A stretch of DNA of 19,267 nucleotides from Pseudomonadota bacterium (GTDB lineage Bacteria > Pseudomonadota > Gammaproteobacteria > Burkholderiales > Rhodocyclaceae), in contig JAJZPJ010000024.1 of NCBI GenBank assembly GCA_021811225.1, forward strand, positions 1-19,267, read 5' to 3'. Below, piece after piece: positions 1-7,541 of the stretch (the stretch's first letter is position 1; each line of letters starts with the position of its first letter). The position numbers and the translations under genes were made by a program. Below the pieces are notes generated by a model. It was not told the DNA's origin and ran no database searches. It saw only the letters and a program-made list of their open reading frames with translations.

Positions 1-1064
1 AGGCGGCCTACGAATTCAATTTTCAGGCGCCCGCCACCCGATTGGCCCAGAAGGTCTACGACCTGAACATGTGGATGATGGGGGTTTGCCTCACCATCTT
101 CGTCATCGTGTTCGGAGTGATGTTCTATTCGGTCATCAGGCATCGCAAGTCATCGGGCGGGAAACCCGCCAATTTTCACGAGAACACCCGGGTCGAGATT
201 CTGTGGACCGCCATCCCGTTTCTGATCCTCATCGCGATTTCCTGGCCGGTCACCAAGACGCTGCTCGCGATGAGGGATTCCTCGAATTCCGACATCACCA
301 TCAAGGCGACCGGCTACCAATGGAAGTGGGGCTACGACTACCTGAACGGGGAGGGCGAGGGGATCAAGTTCATGAGCGTCTTGTCCACCCCCGAAGATCA
401 GCTCGACGGCAAGGCGGCCAAGGACCCGCACTACCTGCTCGAGGTCGATCATCATCTGGTCGTGCCGGTGGGTAAGAAGATCCGCATCCTGACGACGTCC
501 AACGACGTCATTCACGGCTGGTTCGTTCCGTCGCTCGGGGTCCAGCAGGACGCGATTCCGGGTTTCATCCGGGATACCTGGTTCCGTGCCGATCGGGAAG
601 GGGTGTTCCGCGGCCAGTGCGCGCAATTGTGCGGCAAGGGGCACGGCTTCATGCCGATCGTGGTGGATGTGGTGTCCGAAAAGAAATACGCCGCTTGGGT
701 GGCCGAGGAAAAACAGAAAATGGCGGCCAATGCCGAAAATGCCAACAAGGTCTGGCAGTTCGCGGACCTGATGAAGCATGGCCATGAGGTGTTCGTCAAG
801 AACTGCGCCCCCTGCCACCAGCTGACCGGCAAGGGCATTCCGGGTGTCTTCCCGGCCCTGGACGGAGACAAGGTCGCCAACGGCCCGAAGATCTTGCACA
901 TCAAGACGGTGCTGAACGGCCGGCCGGGGACCGCGATGGCGGCCTTCGGCAAGCAGTTGTCGGATACCGACATCGCGGCGGTGATCACCTATGAGCGCAA
1001 CTCCTGGAGCAATAAGACCGGGGATGCCATCCAGCCGTCGGAGGTCAAGGCGGCGCGTCAATGA
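1..1064 (+). CDS. coxB: Cytochrome c oxidase subunit II with fused cytochrome c domain (5' partial)
   Basis: This subunit takes electrons from cytochrome c through the CuA centre and passes them to heme a in CoxA. The reading frame is open from base 3, and the residues before the first internal start (AYEFNFQAPATRLAQ) match the usual mature CoxB start. The gene therefore begins before the window, and the TTG at 42 is not the true start; the signal peptide is outside. Two membrane helices follow (about bases 66-140 and 190-265), then a cupredoxin domain. CuA ligands are the His of DVIHGW and the motif GQCAQLCGKGHGFM (612-653). A C-terminal class I cytochrome c domain carries CAPCH (804-818) and a likely axial Met at 936-938, giving caa3 architecture. 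The residue between the CuA cysteines is Gln (624-626), where Glu is usual. The TGA overlaps an ATG at 1061 that probably is not used. Confidence 0.97.
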   Translation, partial: AAYEFNFQAPATRLAQKVYDLNMWMMGVCLTIFVIVFGVMFYSVIRHRKSSGGKPANFHENTRVEILWTAIPFLILIAISWPVTKTLLAMRDSSNSDITIKATGYQWKWGYDYLNGEGEGIKFMSVLSTPEDQLDGKAAKDPHYLLEVDHHLVVPVGKKIRILTTSNDVIHGWFVPSLGVQQDAIPGFIRDTWFRADREGVFRGQCAQLCGKGHGFMPIVVDVVSEKKYAAWVAEEKQKMAANAENANKVWQFADLMKHGHEVFVKNCAPCHQLTGKGIPGVFPALDGDKVANGPKILHIKTVLNGRPGTAMAAFGKQLSDTDIAAVITYERNSWSNKTGDAIQPSEVKAARQ

Positions 1065-1111
1065 CCGCATCCGGCGCGTTGCAGCAGCTTAATCGAATAC
1101 AGGAGAGGGTG

Positions 1112-2689
1112 ATGGAAGCTACGGTAAGTGGACATGCGGCTGCGCATGGGCAGCGTCCGAGCGGACTGAGGCGCTGGCTGACGACGACCAACCACAAGGA
1201 CATCGGCACGATGTACCTGTGGTTCAGCTTCACCATGTTCATCGTCGGCGGCATCATGGCGCTGCTGATCCGCGCCGAGTTGTTCGAGCCCGGCATTCAA
1301 TTTCTGGAGCCCGAACGCTACAACCAGATCGTCACCCTGCACGGCCTGATCATGGTCTTCGGCGCGATCATGCCGGCCTTCGTCGGCTTCGCCAATTGGA
1401 TGATCCCGCTGCAGATCGGCGCCTCCGACATGGCCTTCGGCCGTCTCAACAACTGGAGTTTCTGGCTGCTGATCCCGGCCAGCCTGTTGCTCGTCACCTC
1501 CCTCGTCGTGCCCGGCGGCGCCGCCGGCGTCGGCTGGACCCTCTATCCGCCCCTGTCGATCCAGATGGGCATGGGTATGGACATGACGATTTTCGCGGTG
1601 CACATTCTCGGCATTTCGTCGATCCTCGGTTCGATCAACATCATCACCACCATCCTCAATCTGCGCGCGCCGGGGATGACGCTGATGAAGATGCCGATGT
1701 TCGTCTGGACCTGGCTGATCACCGCTTTCCTGATCATCGCGGTGATGCCGGTTTTCGCCGGAGCGGTGACCATGCTCCTGACCGACCGCCATTTCGGCAC
1801 GAGCTTCTTCAGCGCCGCCGGCGGCGGCGATCCGGTGCTGTACCAGCACGTCTTCTGGTTCTTCGGTCACCCCGAAGTCTATATCGTGATCCTGCCCGGG
1901 TTCGGCATCATCTCCCAGGTGGTTCCCGCCTTCTCGCGCAAGCCGCTGTTCGGCTATACGTCGATGGTGTATGCCACGGCTTCGATCGCGATCCTGTCCT
2001 TCTTCGTCTGGGGTCACCACATGTTCACCTCGGGGATGCCGGTGGCCGGACAGCTGTTCTACATGTACGCGACCATGCTGATCGCCGTTCCCACCGGGGT
2101 GAAGGTGTTCAACTGGATCGCCACCATGTGGCGCGGGGCGCTGAGTTTCGAAACCCCGATGCTGTTTGCGCTGGGTTTCATCTTCCTATTCACGATGGGC
2201 GGTTTCTCCGGCCTGGTGCTGGCGATGACCCCGGTCGACGTGCAATTGCACAACACCTACTACGTGGTGGCCCACTTCCATTACACGATGGTCGCTGGCG
2301 CCTTGTTTTCGGCTTTCGCCGCGGTCTATTATTGGCTGCCGAAGTGGACCGGCCACATGTACAACGAGAGACTCGGGAAAACGCATTTCTGGTTGACGAT
2401 GTTCTTCTTCAACATGACCTTCTTCGTCCAGCACTTCCTGGGCCTGGCCGGGATGCCGCGCCGCGTCCCCGACTACGCGCTGCAGTTCGCCGATTTCAAC
2501 ATGATCTCCTCGATCGGCGCCTTCGGCCTAGGGCTCTCCCAATTGCTGTTTCTTTACGTCGTGATCACCTGCATCAAGGGCGGACCCAAGGCGGCGGCCA
2601 AGCCGTGGGACGGTGCCGAGGGCCTGGAGTGGGAAGTGCCGTCGCCGGCGCCGTATCACACCTGGGAAACCCAGCCGCAGGTGAAATGA
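1112..2689 (+). CDS. coxA: Cytochrome c oxidase subunit I
   Basis: Catalytic heme-copper subunit that reduces O2 to water and pumps protons; about 12 membrane helices, 525 residues, normal length. I chose ATG 1112 because AGGAGAG (1101-1107) sits just upstream; an in-frame ATG at 1061 overlaps the coxB stop but lacks a ribosome site. Visible ligands: His77 and His390 (heme a), His388 (heme a3), and His253, His302 and His303 (CuB). HPEVY at 253-257 also holds the D-channel Glu and the His-Tyr crosslink Tyr. Asp106 opens the D-channel, Lys331 marks the K-channel, and Arg54 (LLIRAEL) is the residue that contacts the heme a formyl group. The usual HDTYYVVAHFHY reads HNTYYVVAHFHY here, so the Mg-site Asp is Asn381. 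An A-type oxidase using heme A is expected. Confidence 0.98.
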   Translation: MEATVSGHAAAHGQRPSGLRRWLTTTNHKDIGTMYLWFSFTMFIVGGIMALLIRAELFEPGIQFLEPERYNQIVTLHGLIMVFGAIMPAFVGFANWMIPLQIGASDMAFGRLNNWSFWLLIPASLLLVTSLVVPGGAAGVGWTLYPPLSIQMGMGMDMTIFAVHILGISSILGSINIITTILNLRAPGMTLMKMPMFVWTWLITAFLIIAVMPVFAGAVTMLLTDRHFGTSFFSAAGGGDPVLYQHVFWFFGHPEVYIVILPGFGIISQVVPAFSRKPLFGYTSMVYATASIAILSFFVWGHHMFTSGMPVAGQLFYMYATMLIAVPTGVKVFNWIATMWRGALSFETPMLFALGFIFLFTMGGFSGLVLAMTPVDVQLHNTYYVVAHFHYTMVAGALFSAFAAVYYWLPKWTGHMYNERLGKTHFWLTMFFFNMTFFVQHFLGLAGMPRRVPDYALQFADFNMISSIGAFGLGLSQLLFLYVVITCIKGGPKAAAKPWDGAEGLEWEVPSPAPYHTWETQPQVK

Positions 2690-2706
2690 GAGAACTGGAA
2701 GCGACG

Positions 2707-2829
2707 ATGCAAACTCCGAACAAGGATGCCCAGGCCCGGCGCAATCTGCGCCTGGGCCTGATTCTGGGGGCGGTGGCGCTGGCGTTCTTCTTCGGCTATA
2801 TCCTGCGCGCCTGGCTGCTCGAGCGATGA
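2707..2829 (+). CDS. Small membrane protein of the cox cluster (cytochrome oxidase small assembly protein)
   Basis: A 40-residue peptide between coxA and ctaG, with a charged N terminus (MQTPNKDAQARRNLRLGL) and one hydrophobic helix at about residues 16-37. Short single-helix proteins in exactly this position are common in betaproteobacteria and are annotated as cytochrome oxidase small assembly proteins; their biochemical role is not established to my knowledge. GGAAG (2697-2701) lies five bases before ATG 2707. An alternative in-frame ATG at 2686 overlaps the coxA stop and would add seven residues. The stop overlaps the ctaG start, which suggests translational coupling. The call rests on position and topology more than on conserved motifs. 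Confidence 0.75.
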   Translation: MQTPNKDAQARRNLRLGLILGAVALAFFFGYILRAWLLER

Positions 2830-3386
2830 GCGTTCCGCCGCGGCCCAATAACCGCAAGACCCTGATCAAGCTCGCGCTGTTCTCGGCCTTGATGTTCGGT
2901 TTCGGCTACGCCCTGGTGCCGCTCTACTCGGTTTTCTGCAGCGTCACCGGGCTGAACCGAGTCGGCTCGAACGATGCACCGCTCAATACGCAAGTGGATT
3001 TGAGCCGGGTGGTGGATGTCGAGTTCGACTCGAACGTTCATGACATGCCCTGGAAATTCCGCCCCCTGCAAGCGCACATGCTGGTGCACCCTGGCGCGGT
3101 TTCTCAGGCGATGTTCGAAGTGGTGAACAAAAAGAACGAAGCGGTGACCGGCCAGGCCATCCCCAGCTACGGACCGCGCGAAGCGGCACTGTATTTTCAT
3201 AAGATCAGCTGCTTCTGCTTCAGCAAGCAAACCGTCGCTGCCGGCCAGACCAGGCGCATGCCGGTGGTATTCGTGGTCGATCCGTCTCTGCCGAAGGACA
3301 TCAATACCATCACCCTGTCCTATACTTTCTTCGCGGTCGAAGGCAACACTCGCGCGGAGGCCGACAAGCCTTCGAGTCGATCTTGA
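2826..3386 (+). CDS. ctaG: Cytochrome c oxidase assembly protein CtaG (Cox11 family)
   Basis: Copper chaperone that delivers Cu to the CuB site of CoxA on the periplasmic side. The 186-residue protein has an N-terminal inner-membrane anchor (about residues 12-32), the conserved juxtamembrane PLYSVFC cysteine, and a periplasmic immunoglobulin-like domain. That domain contains the Cu-binding CFCF motif (Cys129 and Cys131), followed by the family's typical MPVVFVVDP stretch. The length is normal. The ATG overlaps the stop of the upstream small membrane gene (ATGA), so the two are probably coupled. Its place between coxA and coxC matches the standard betaproteobacterial order. Confidence 0.95.
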   Translation: MSVPPRPNNRKTLIKLALFSALMFGFGYALVPLYSVFCSVTGLNRVGSNDAPLNTQVDLSRVVDVEFDSNVHDMPWKFRPLQAHMLVHPGAVSQAMFEVVNKKNEAVTGQAIPSYGPREAALYFHKISCFCFSKQTVAAGQTRRMPVVFVVDPSLPKDINTITLSYTFFAVEGNTRAEADKPSSRS

Positions 3387-3397
3387 AGGGACAGGTT

Positions 3398-3607
3398 ATG
3401 GCAGATGACAGCAGTTTTGTGCGGGCGGCGAGGACGATATTCTGGGCGTTTTTCGGGGTTCGCCGTCGTCAGCAGGGCGAGTCAGATATGGCCAAGCTCA
3501 AGCCGGCGCAAATAGTGTTGGCGGGGATTCTCGGCGGCGCCGTATTTGTTCTGCTGCTGGTGGTCGTGGTCAGACTCGTCGTCATGAGCCACGGGGCAAC
3601 AACTTGA
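3398..3607 (+). CDS. DUF2970 family small membrane protein
   Basis: A 69-residue protein. An N-terminal amphipathic stretch (FVRAARTIFWAFFGVRR), typical of DUF2970, is followed by a polar segment (GESDMAKLKPAQ) and one strong membrane helix at about residues 42-64. ATG 3398 is preferred over the in-frame TTG at 3383, which overlaps the ctaG stop, because a purine-rich AAGGGA lies just upstream. DUF2970 genes commonly sit between ctaG and coxC in betaproteobacteria, so a role in oxidase assembly or stability is a reasonable inference; no function is shown by the sequence. Confidence 0.8.
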   Translation: MADDSSFVRAARTIFWAFFGVRRRQQGESDMAKLKPAQIVLAGILGGAVFVLLLVVVVRLVVMSHGATT

Positions 3608-3620
3608 GAGGAGAAGGGGC

Positions 3621-4469
3621 ATGACTCAGGAAGCTGGCTACTATTACGTGCCGAGCCCGTCCTACTGGCCATTGGTCGGGGCGTTAGCGCTGCTGCTGCT
3701 GGCTTTCGGGGCGGTATTGTGGGTCAATCACTACGGTGCCGGTCCCCTGGTCGTGGCCGCCGGCTTCGCGGTGTTGTTCTTCATGATGGCCGGCTGGTTC
3801 CGCGCGGTTGTCCGGGAATCGGAGGGCGGACTCTACAACAAGCGGGTGGACTCCTCGTTCCGCTGGGCCATGAGCTGGTTCATCTTTTCCGAGGTGATGT
3901 TCTTCGCCGCCTTCTTCGGCGCCCTGTTCTACGCCCGGGTGCTGTCGGTTCCCGATCTCGCCAGCGGCGAGACGCAAGCGCTCTGGCCGCATTTCGCCGC
4001 CACCTGGCCCAACGCCGGCCCGGCCTTCAAAGGCAGCTTCAGCCCGATGGAGGCGATGGGCATTCCCGCGATCAACACCCTGCTGCTGCTCAGCTCCGGC
4101 GCCACCCTGACCTGGGCGCACTGGGGACTGATGAAGAACAAGCGCACCCAGCTCACGCTCGGCCTGATCCTGACCATCGCTCTGGGGGTGAGCTTTCTGA
4201 CGCTGCAGGTGCATGAATATTCCCACGCCTACGCCGAGATGAATCTGAAGCTGACCACCGGCATCTACGGCACCACCTTCTTCATGCTGACCGGCTTTCA
4301 CGGTCTGCACGTGACGATCGGCGTGACCATGCTGACCGTCATGCTGTTCCGCGTGCTGGCCGGTCATTTCAAGCCGGATCATCACTTCGCCTTCGAAGCG
4401 GTGGCCTGGTACTGGCACTTCGTCGATGTCGTCTGGCTGCTGCTGTTCGTGGTGGTGTACTGGTTATGA
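3621..4469 (+). CDS. coxC: Cytochrome c oxidase subunit III
   Basis: Integral subunit that stabilises the CoxA-CoxB core and sustains proton uptake into the D pathway. The 282-residue protein has about seven membrane helices. Family landmarks include the N-terminal YYYVPSPSYWP, the conserved Glu of SEVMFFAAFFGALF, the HEY of VHEYSHAYAEM, GFHGLHVTIG and the C-terminal WYWHFVDVVWLLLF. A strong ribosome site (AGGAGAAGG) lies shortly before ATG 3621. It follows the DUF2970 gene after 13 bases and ends 25 bases from the stop of an opposite-strand gene. Confidence 0.97.
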   Translation: MTQEAGYYYVPSPSYWPLVGALALLLLAFGAVLWVNHYGAGPLVVAAGFAVLFFMMAGWFRAVVRESEGGLYNKRVDSSFRWAMSWFIFSEVMFFAAFFGALFYARVLSVPDLASGETQALWPHFAATWPNAGPAFKGSFSPMEAMGIPAINTLLLLSSGATLTWAHWGLMKNKRTQLTLGLILTIALGVSFLTLQVHEYSHAYAEMNLKLTTGIYGTTFFMLTGFHGLHVTIGVTMLTVMLFRVLAGHFKPDHHFAFEAVAWYWHFVDVVWLLLFVVVYWL

Positions 4470-4476
4470 GCGACGC

Positions 4477-4496
4477 AGCGCCTGTTCCGGGGCGCT
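4477..4496. terminator. Short inverted repeat between convergent coxC and DUF2909 stops (weak terminator candidate)
   Basis: AGCGCC (4477-4482) and GGCGCT (4491-4496) form a perfect 6-bp stem with an 8-base loop between the two convergent stops. It overlaps the end of the DUF2909 gene. There is no T-tract on either strand, so efficient intrinsic termination is doubtful. Confidence 0.3.
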
Positions 4497-4689
4497 AATG
4501 GCGCCTGCCGATCAAGCCGAAGTGGTAGCCGGCCATCAGCAAGGCGAAGAGCAGGATCGACAGCCCGACCCGGAAGGTGAGTGCCCTGACCGTGCGCTGG
4601 GAGCCGGGTTTGTCGGAGAACAAGAAGAACAAGGCCGAGCCCAGGCTGGCGATGATGGCCAGGAGCAGTGCGATGACGACGATTCTCAC
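4495..4689 (-). CDS. DUF2909 twin-transmembrane protein, antisense within the cox cluster
   Basis: A 64-residue protein read opposite to all its neighbours. Two membrane helices (about residues 3-24 and 41-60) are joined by a polar loop with FLFSDKPGSQRTVRALTFRVG, which resembles the DUF2909 family loop. The start is GTG at 4689, with purine-rich AGAGAG a few bases upstream; the frame stays open further upstream, but that extension is antisense to surf1 and lacks membrane-protein character. The family is often found beside cytochrome oxidase genes in proteobacteria; its function is unknown, and an assembly role is inference. Its start lies only 12 bases from the divergent surf1 start, so any promoter must lie inside surf1 coding sequence. 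Confidence 0.8.
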   Translation of the reverse strand: MRIVVIALLLAIIASLGSALFFLFSDKPGSQRTVRALTFRVGLSILLFALLMAGYHFGLIGRRH

Positions 4690-4701
4690 AGGAAGCTCTC
4701 T

Positions 4702-5445
4702 TTGAAAAAGCAGCAGTCTAGCGCATCCGACGGGCAGCCGATGCGGCCGGCATCGTGGTTCTGGCCGACCGCCGCCGCGATATTCGTGGTCGTCGTCACC
4801 GTCCTGCTGGGACGCTGGCAGCTGGACCGGGCGCACATGAGGGAGGCGCGCGAGGCACGTTACGCCAGCCTGGCGGCGTTGCCGCCCGTCGCCATCGGCG
4901 GCGAGCCGATCGATGGGCACAACCTCGACTATCACCGGGTATCCGCCCGCGGCCGCTGGCTGACTCGATATGGAATCTTCCTCGACAACCAGGTGCATCA
5001 GGGGCAGGATGGTTACGATGTCTATATGCCATTGAGGCTGGAAGGCAGCGACCTCAACCTCTTGGTCGATCGCGGCTGGATCGCGGCGGGCGGGGACCGG
5101 AGACGCTTGCCGGAGGTCAAGACCCCGGGGGGGCGGGTCGAAGTTTCAGGCAGCGTCCTGTTGCCGCTGCGCTTCAAGGAATACGGTACCACCTACCGGG
5201 AGGGCCGAATCTGGGAGAACGTCACGCTGGAACGCTTCCGCGCCTGGTCGGGGCTCGAGCTGCAGCCGGTCATCGTTCGGCAGAGCGACGACCCGGGGGA
5301 CGGATTGATCAGGGATTGGCCCAGGCCCGATTCCGGCGCCGACAGGAACCGCGGCTACGCATTCCAGTGGTTTGCTTTTGCGCTGCTGACCTGTCTGCTA
5401 TGGGCCTATCATTTTTTCAGAAGGAGGTCCTCCGATGCTGGTTGA
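4702..5445 (+). CDS. surf1: SURF1 family cytochrome oxidase assembly protein
   Basis: Inner-membrane assembly factor thought to help insert heme A into CoxA. The 247-residue protein has the SURF1 layout: an N-terminal helix (about residues 19-36), then LLGRWQLDRA, a large periplasmic domain containing FLDNQVHQGQDGYDV and LLVDRGWIAAGGDRR, and a C-terminal helix ending in RNRGYAFQWFAFALL. I chose TTG 4702 because AGGAAG (4690-4695) precedes it by six bases. ATG 4741 is an in-frame alternative with no good ribosome site, and it would still keep the first helix. The 3' end overlaps the next gene by 11 bases. Confidence 0.92.
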   Translation: MKKQQSSASDGQPMRPASWFWPTAAAIFVVVVTVLLGRWQLDRAHMREAREARYASLAALPPVAIGGEPIDGHNLDYHRVSARGRWLTRYGIFLDNQVHQGQDGYDVYMPLRLEGSDLNLLVDRGWIAAGGDRRRLPEVKTPGGRVEVSGSVLLPLRFKEYGTTYREGRIWENVTLERFRAWSGLELQPVIVRQSDDPGDGLIRDWPRPDSGADRNRGYAFQWFAFALLTCLLWAYHFFRRRSSDAG

Positions 5446-5998
5446 TGGCCGCCGAACGCTGCTGCTGCTGGCGGTGATTTCCGTGCTTCCCATGTTCGCC
5501 GCCTACGTCGTTTATCGGAACTGGCGTCCGACGCATAGCGTCAATTACGGCGAACTGCTGGCAACCACCCGCCTGCCCAACGGCGAACTGACCGACCTGG
5601 CCGGCAAGGGGTTCTCGAGCGATGCGCTGCACGGCAAGTGGCAACTGGTCACGATACAGCCGCCGTCGTGCGACTCGAGATGCCAGCGCAGCCTTTATTA
5701 CATTCGCCAGGTACGCTTGACCCAGGGCGAGAACAGGAGCCGGATCGGGCGGCTGTGGCTGCTCTCCGGCGCCGGAACCCCCGATCCCAAACTGCTGGCC
5801 GAGCATCCGGGACTGCTGGTGGCGCGCGCCCGGAACCCGGCGTGGCTATCGGCGTTTCCGGCCAAGGGGGATCGATCCGCGCACATCTACCTGATCGATC
5901 CGCTCGGCAACTTCGTGCTGCGCTACGATGACGGTGCCGACCCGAAGGGCATGATCAAGGATCTGACGCGTCTGCTCCAGGTTTCCCAGATCGGTTGA
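5435..5998 (+). CDS. Membrane-anchored Sco-like thiol protein of the cox cluster
   Basis: A 187-residue protein with one N-terminal helix (about residues 7-26) and a periplasmic thioredoxin-like region. Visible features are CDSRC (Cys79 and Cys83), a CxxxC pair as in Sco copper chaperones, and a later AHIYLIDPLGNFVLRYD segment that resembles the C-terminal part of Sco proteins. It is commonly found between surf1 and ctaA/ctaB in betaproteobacteria, often as a hypothetical or cytochrome-oxidase-associated protein. A role in copper handling or in reducing the CuA or Cox11/Sco thiols is plausible but inferred. The start is firm: AAGGAGG (5421-5427) lies seven bases before ATG 5435. The start overlaps surf1, consistent with coupling. 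Confidence 0.8.
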   Translation: MLVDGRRTLLLLAVISVLPMFAAYVVYRNWRPTHSVNYGELLATTRLPNGELTDLAGKGFSSDALHGKWQLVTIQPPSCDSRCQRSLYYIRQVRLTQGENRSRIGRLWLLSGAGTPDPKLLAEHPGLLVARARNPAWLSAFPAKGDRSAHIYLIDPLGNFVLRYDDGADPKGMIKDLTRLLQVSQIG

Positions 5999-6031
5999 CT
6001 TGGGGCGCGCCGAAACGAAGAGGGGCAGCTC

Positions 6032-6916
6032 ATGACTACGATTTCCCTACAACCCGCAATGCACCAGGTCGGCGAATACATCGCCTTGACCAAGCCGCGC
6101 GTGATCATGCTGGTCGTCTTTTGCGCCTTCATCGGCATGCTGCTGGCGCCCTCCGAAAGGGCGAGCCCCGGGCTGATCGCTGCCGCGACTCTGGGCATAA
6201 CCTTGGTCGCCGCGGCAGCCGCGGCGCTGAACTGCCTGATCGAGCAAAGGATCGACAGCGTCATGGCCAGGACGCGGGCGCGTCCGCTGCCGCGCGGAGC
6301 GCTCTCCGGGCGGGATACTCTGATCTGGTCGGGCGGGCTATGCCTTGCCGGCATGGTCATCCTTTACTACGGCGTCAATGCGCTGACGGCATGGTTGACG
6401 CTCGTCACCTTCATCGGCTACGCGCTCATCTATACGGTTATCCTGAAGCCTTTGACGCCGCAAAACATCGTGATCGGCGGGCTCGCCGGCGCCATGCCGC
6501 CGGTACTCGGCTGGGCCGCCATGACCGGCGAAGTGAGCGGCCAGGCCTGGCTGCTCGCACTGATCATCTATGTCTGGACGCCGCCCCACTTCTGGTCGTT
6601 GGCGCTCTACCGGAGCCGGGAGTATGCCGCAGCAGGCGTGCCGATGCTGCCGGTCACCCACGGCGCCAAATTCACCCGCCTGCATATCTTCCTCTACACC
6701 TGGCTGCTGACGGCGGTGACGTTGATGCCCTTCGCCATTCGCATGAGCGGTTGGCTCTATTTGGCGCCGACGCTCGTTCTGGACGGAATCTTCCTCGCTC
6801 ATGCTTGGTTGTTGTGGCGGAATTACAGCGATCGCTTGGCGCGGCAGACCTTCCGCTATTCGATCTTCTATCTTTCCGCGCTGTTCTCATTCTTGCTGAT
6901 CGACCACTATCTATGA
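6032..6916 (+). CDS. ctaB: Protoheme IX farnesyltransferase (heme O synthase)
   Basis: UbiA-family membrane prenyltransferase that adds farnesyl to protoheme IX to give heme O, the precursor of heme A. The 294-residue protein has about nine helices. The first prenyl-diphosphate motif is NCLIEQRID (from Asn67), followed by ARTRARPLPRG; the first acidic residue is Glu instead of the Asp found in many bacteria. The second conserved region, YVWTPPHFWSLALYRSREY, is intact, as is GVPMLPVTHG. The ribosome site is a purine-rich AGAGGGG. It starts 33 bases after the Sco-like gene, in the slot where ctaA is usually found. Its stop overlaps the next ATG. Confidence 0.95.
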   Translation: MTTISLQPAMHQVGEYIALTKPRVIMLVVFCAFIGMLLAPSERASPGLIAAATLGITLVAAAAAALNCLIEQRIDSVMARTRARPLPRGALSGRDTLIWSGGLCLAGMVILYYGVNALTAWLTLVTFIGYALIYTVILKPLTPQNIVIGGLAGAMPPVLGWAAMTGEVSGQAWLLALIIYVWTPPHFWSLALYRSREYAAAGVPMLPVTHGAKFTRLHIFLYTWLLTAVTLMPFAIRMSGWLYLAPTLVLDGIFLAHAWLLWRNYSDRLARQTFRYSIFYLSALFSFLLIDHYL

Positions 6917-7497
6917 GCCCCATCCTGCGGCGCTTGCTGCCGTTCGTCGTCCTGGCGCTGGCCGCCTGCAGTCACAGTCCGCACTTCGTCAGCACCGACA
7001 TCACCGGCGCGAATTTCGGCCGCGATTTCGCCCTCACCGACGACACCGGCCATCTGCGCCACCTCTCGGACTACAAGGGCAAGGCGGTGGTGCTCTTCTT
7101 CGGCTACACGCAGTGCCCGGATGTTTGTCCGACGACGCTGGCGGGCTTGGCCGCAGCGATGAAACTGCTGGGTGCGGATGCCAAGCGGGTGCAGGTGCTG
7201 TTCGTCACCGTCGATCCCGAGCGCGACACGCAAGCGCTGCTCGCCGCCTATGTCCCCCAGTTCTATCCGACCTTCGTCGGCCTGCGCGGCGACACCGCGA
7301 CCACCGCGGCCACGGCCAAGGAATTCAGAATTTATTACCGAAAGGTTGCGGGCAGCACGCCGCAGAACTACACGATAGACCATACCGCCAGCAGCTATGC
7401 CTACGACCCGCAGGGGCGGCTGCGCTTGCTGATCCGCCATGGGGAAACGCCGCAGAACATCGCGGCCGACCTCAAGTTGCTGCTCGACGGAAAATAA
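6913..7497 (+). CDS. Sco/SenC copper-chaperone lipoprotein
   Basis: Periplasmic Cu-binding thioredoxin-fold protein that metallates the CuA site of CoxB. The 194-residue protein starts with a lipoprotein signal (lipobox LAAC, Cys19). It has FGYTQCPDVCPTTL with the CxxxC pair Cys68 and Cys72, VTVDPERD, and the distal copper ligand His157 in IDHTASSY. All three ligands are present. ATG 6913 overlaps the ctaB stop; an open frame runs upstream but belongs to the ctaB shadow, and the lipobox fixes the start. It is the last gene of the oxidase cluster and ends directly at a terminator hairpin. Confidence 0.95.
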   Translation: MSPILRRLLPFVVLALAACSHSPHFVSTDITGANFGRDFALTDDTGHLRHLSDYKGKAVVLFFGYTQCPDVCPTTLAGLAAAMKLLGADAKRVQVLFVTVDPERDTQALLAAYVPQFYPTFVGLRGDTATTAATAKEFRIYYRKVAGSTPQNYTIDHTASSYAYDPQGRLRLLIRHGETPQNIAADLKLLLDGK

Positions 7498-7521
7498 GAC
7501 GGGCGGCGATCGCCGCCCGTC
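7498..7521. terminator. Bidirectional terminator between sco and rpoH
   Basis: A perfect 24-base palindrome begins on the base after the sco stop: arm GACGGGCGGC, loop GATC, then the complementary arm. It is followed by TTTA on the plus strand and by TTATTTT on the minus strand, so it can end the cox cluster and rpoH, whose stop is 20 bases away. Confidence 0.85.
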
Positions 7522-7541
7522 TTTACGCTATATTTCGGCGC

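Noticed and set aside
1219..2829. 536-codon plus-strand frame overlapping coxA
   Set aside because: Out-of-frame Arg/Asp/Pro-rich shadow of coxA; only its last 40 codons, in the gap before ctaG, are real (the small membrane gene).
5995..7497. Apparent 500-codon protein ending in the Sco domain
   Set aside because: The first 306 codons are a shadow of ctaB in another frame; the lipobox at residue 19 from ATG 6913 fixes the true Sco start, so this is not a fusion.
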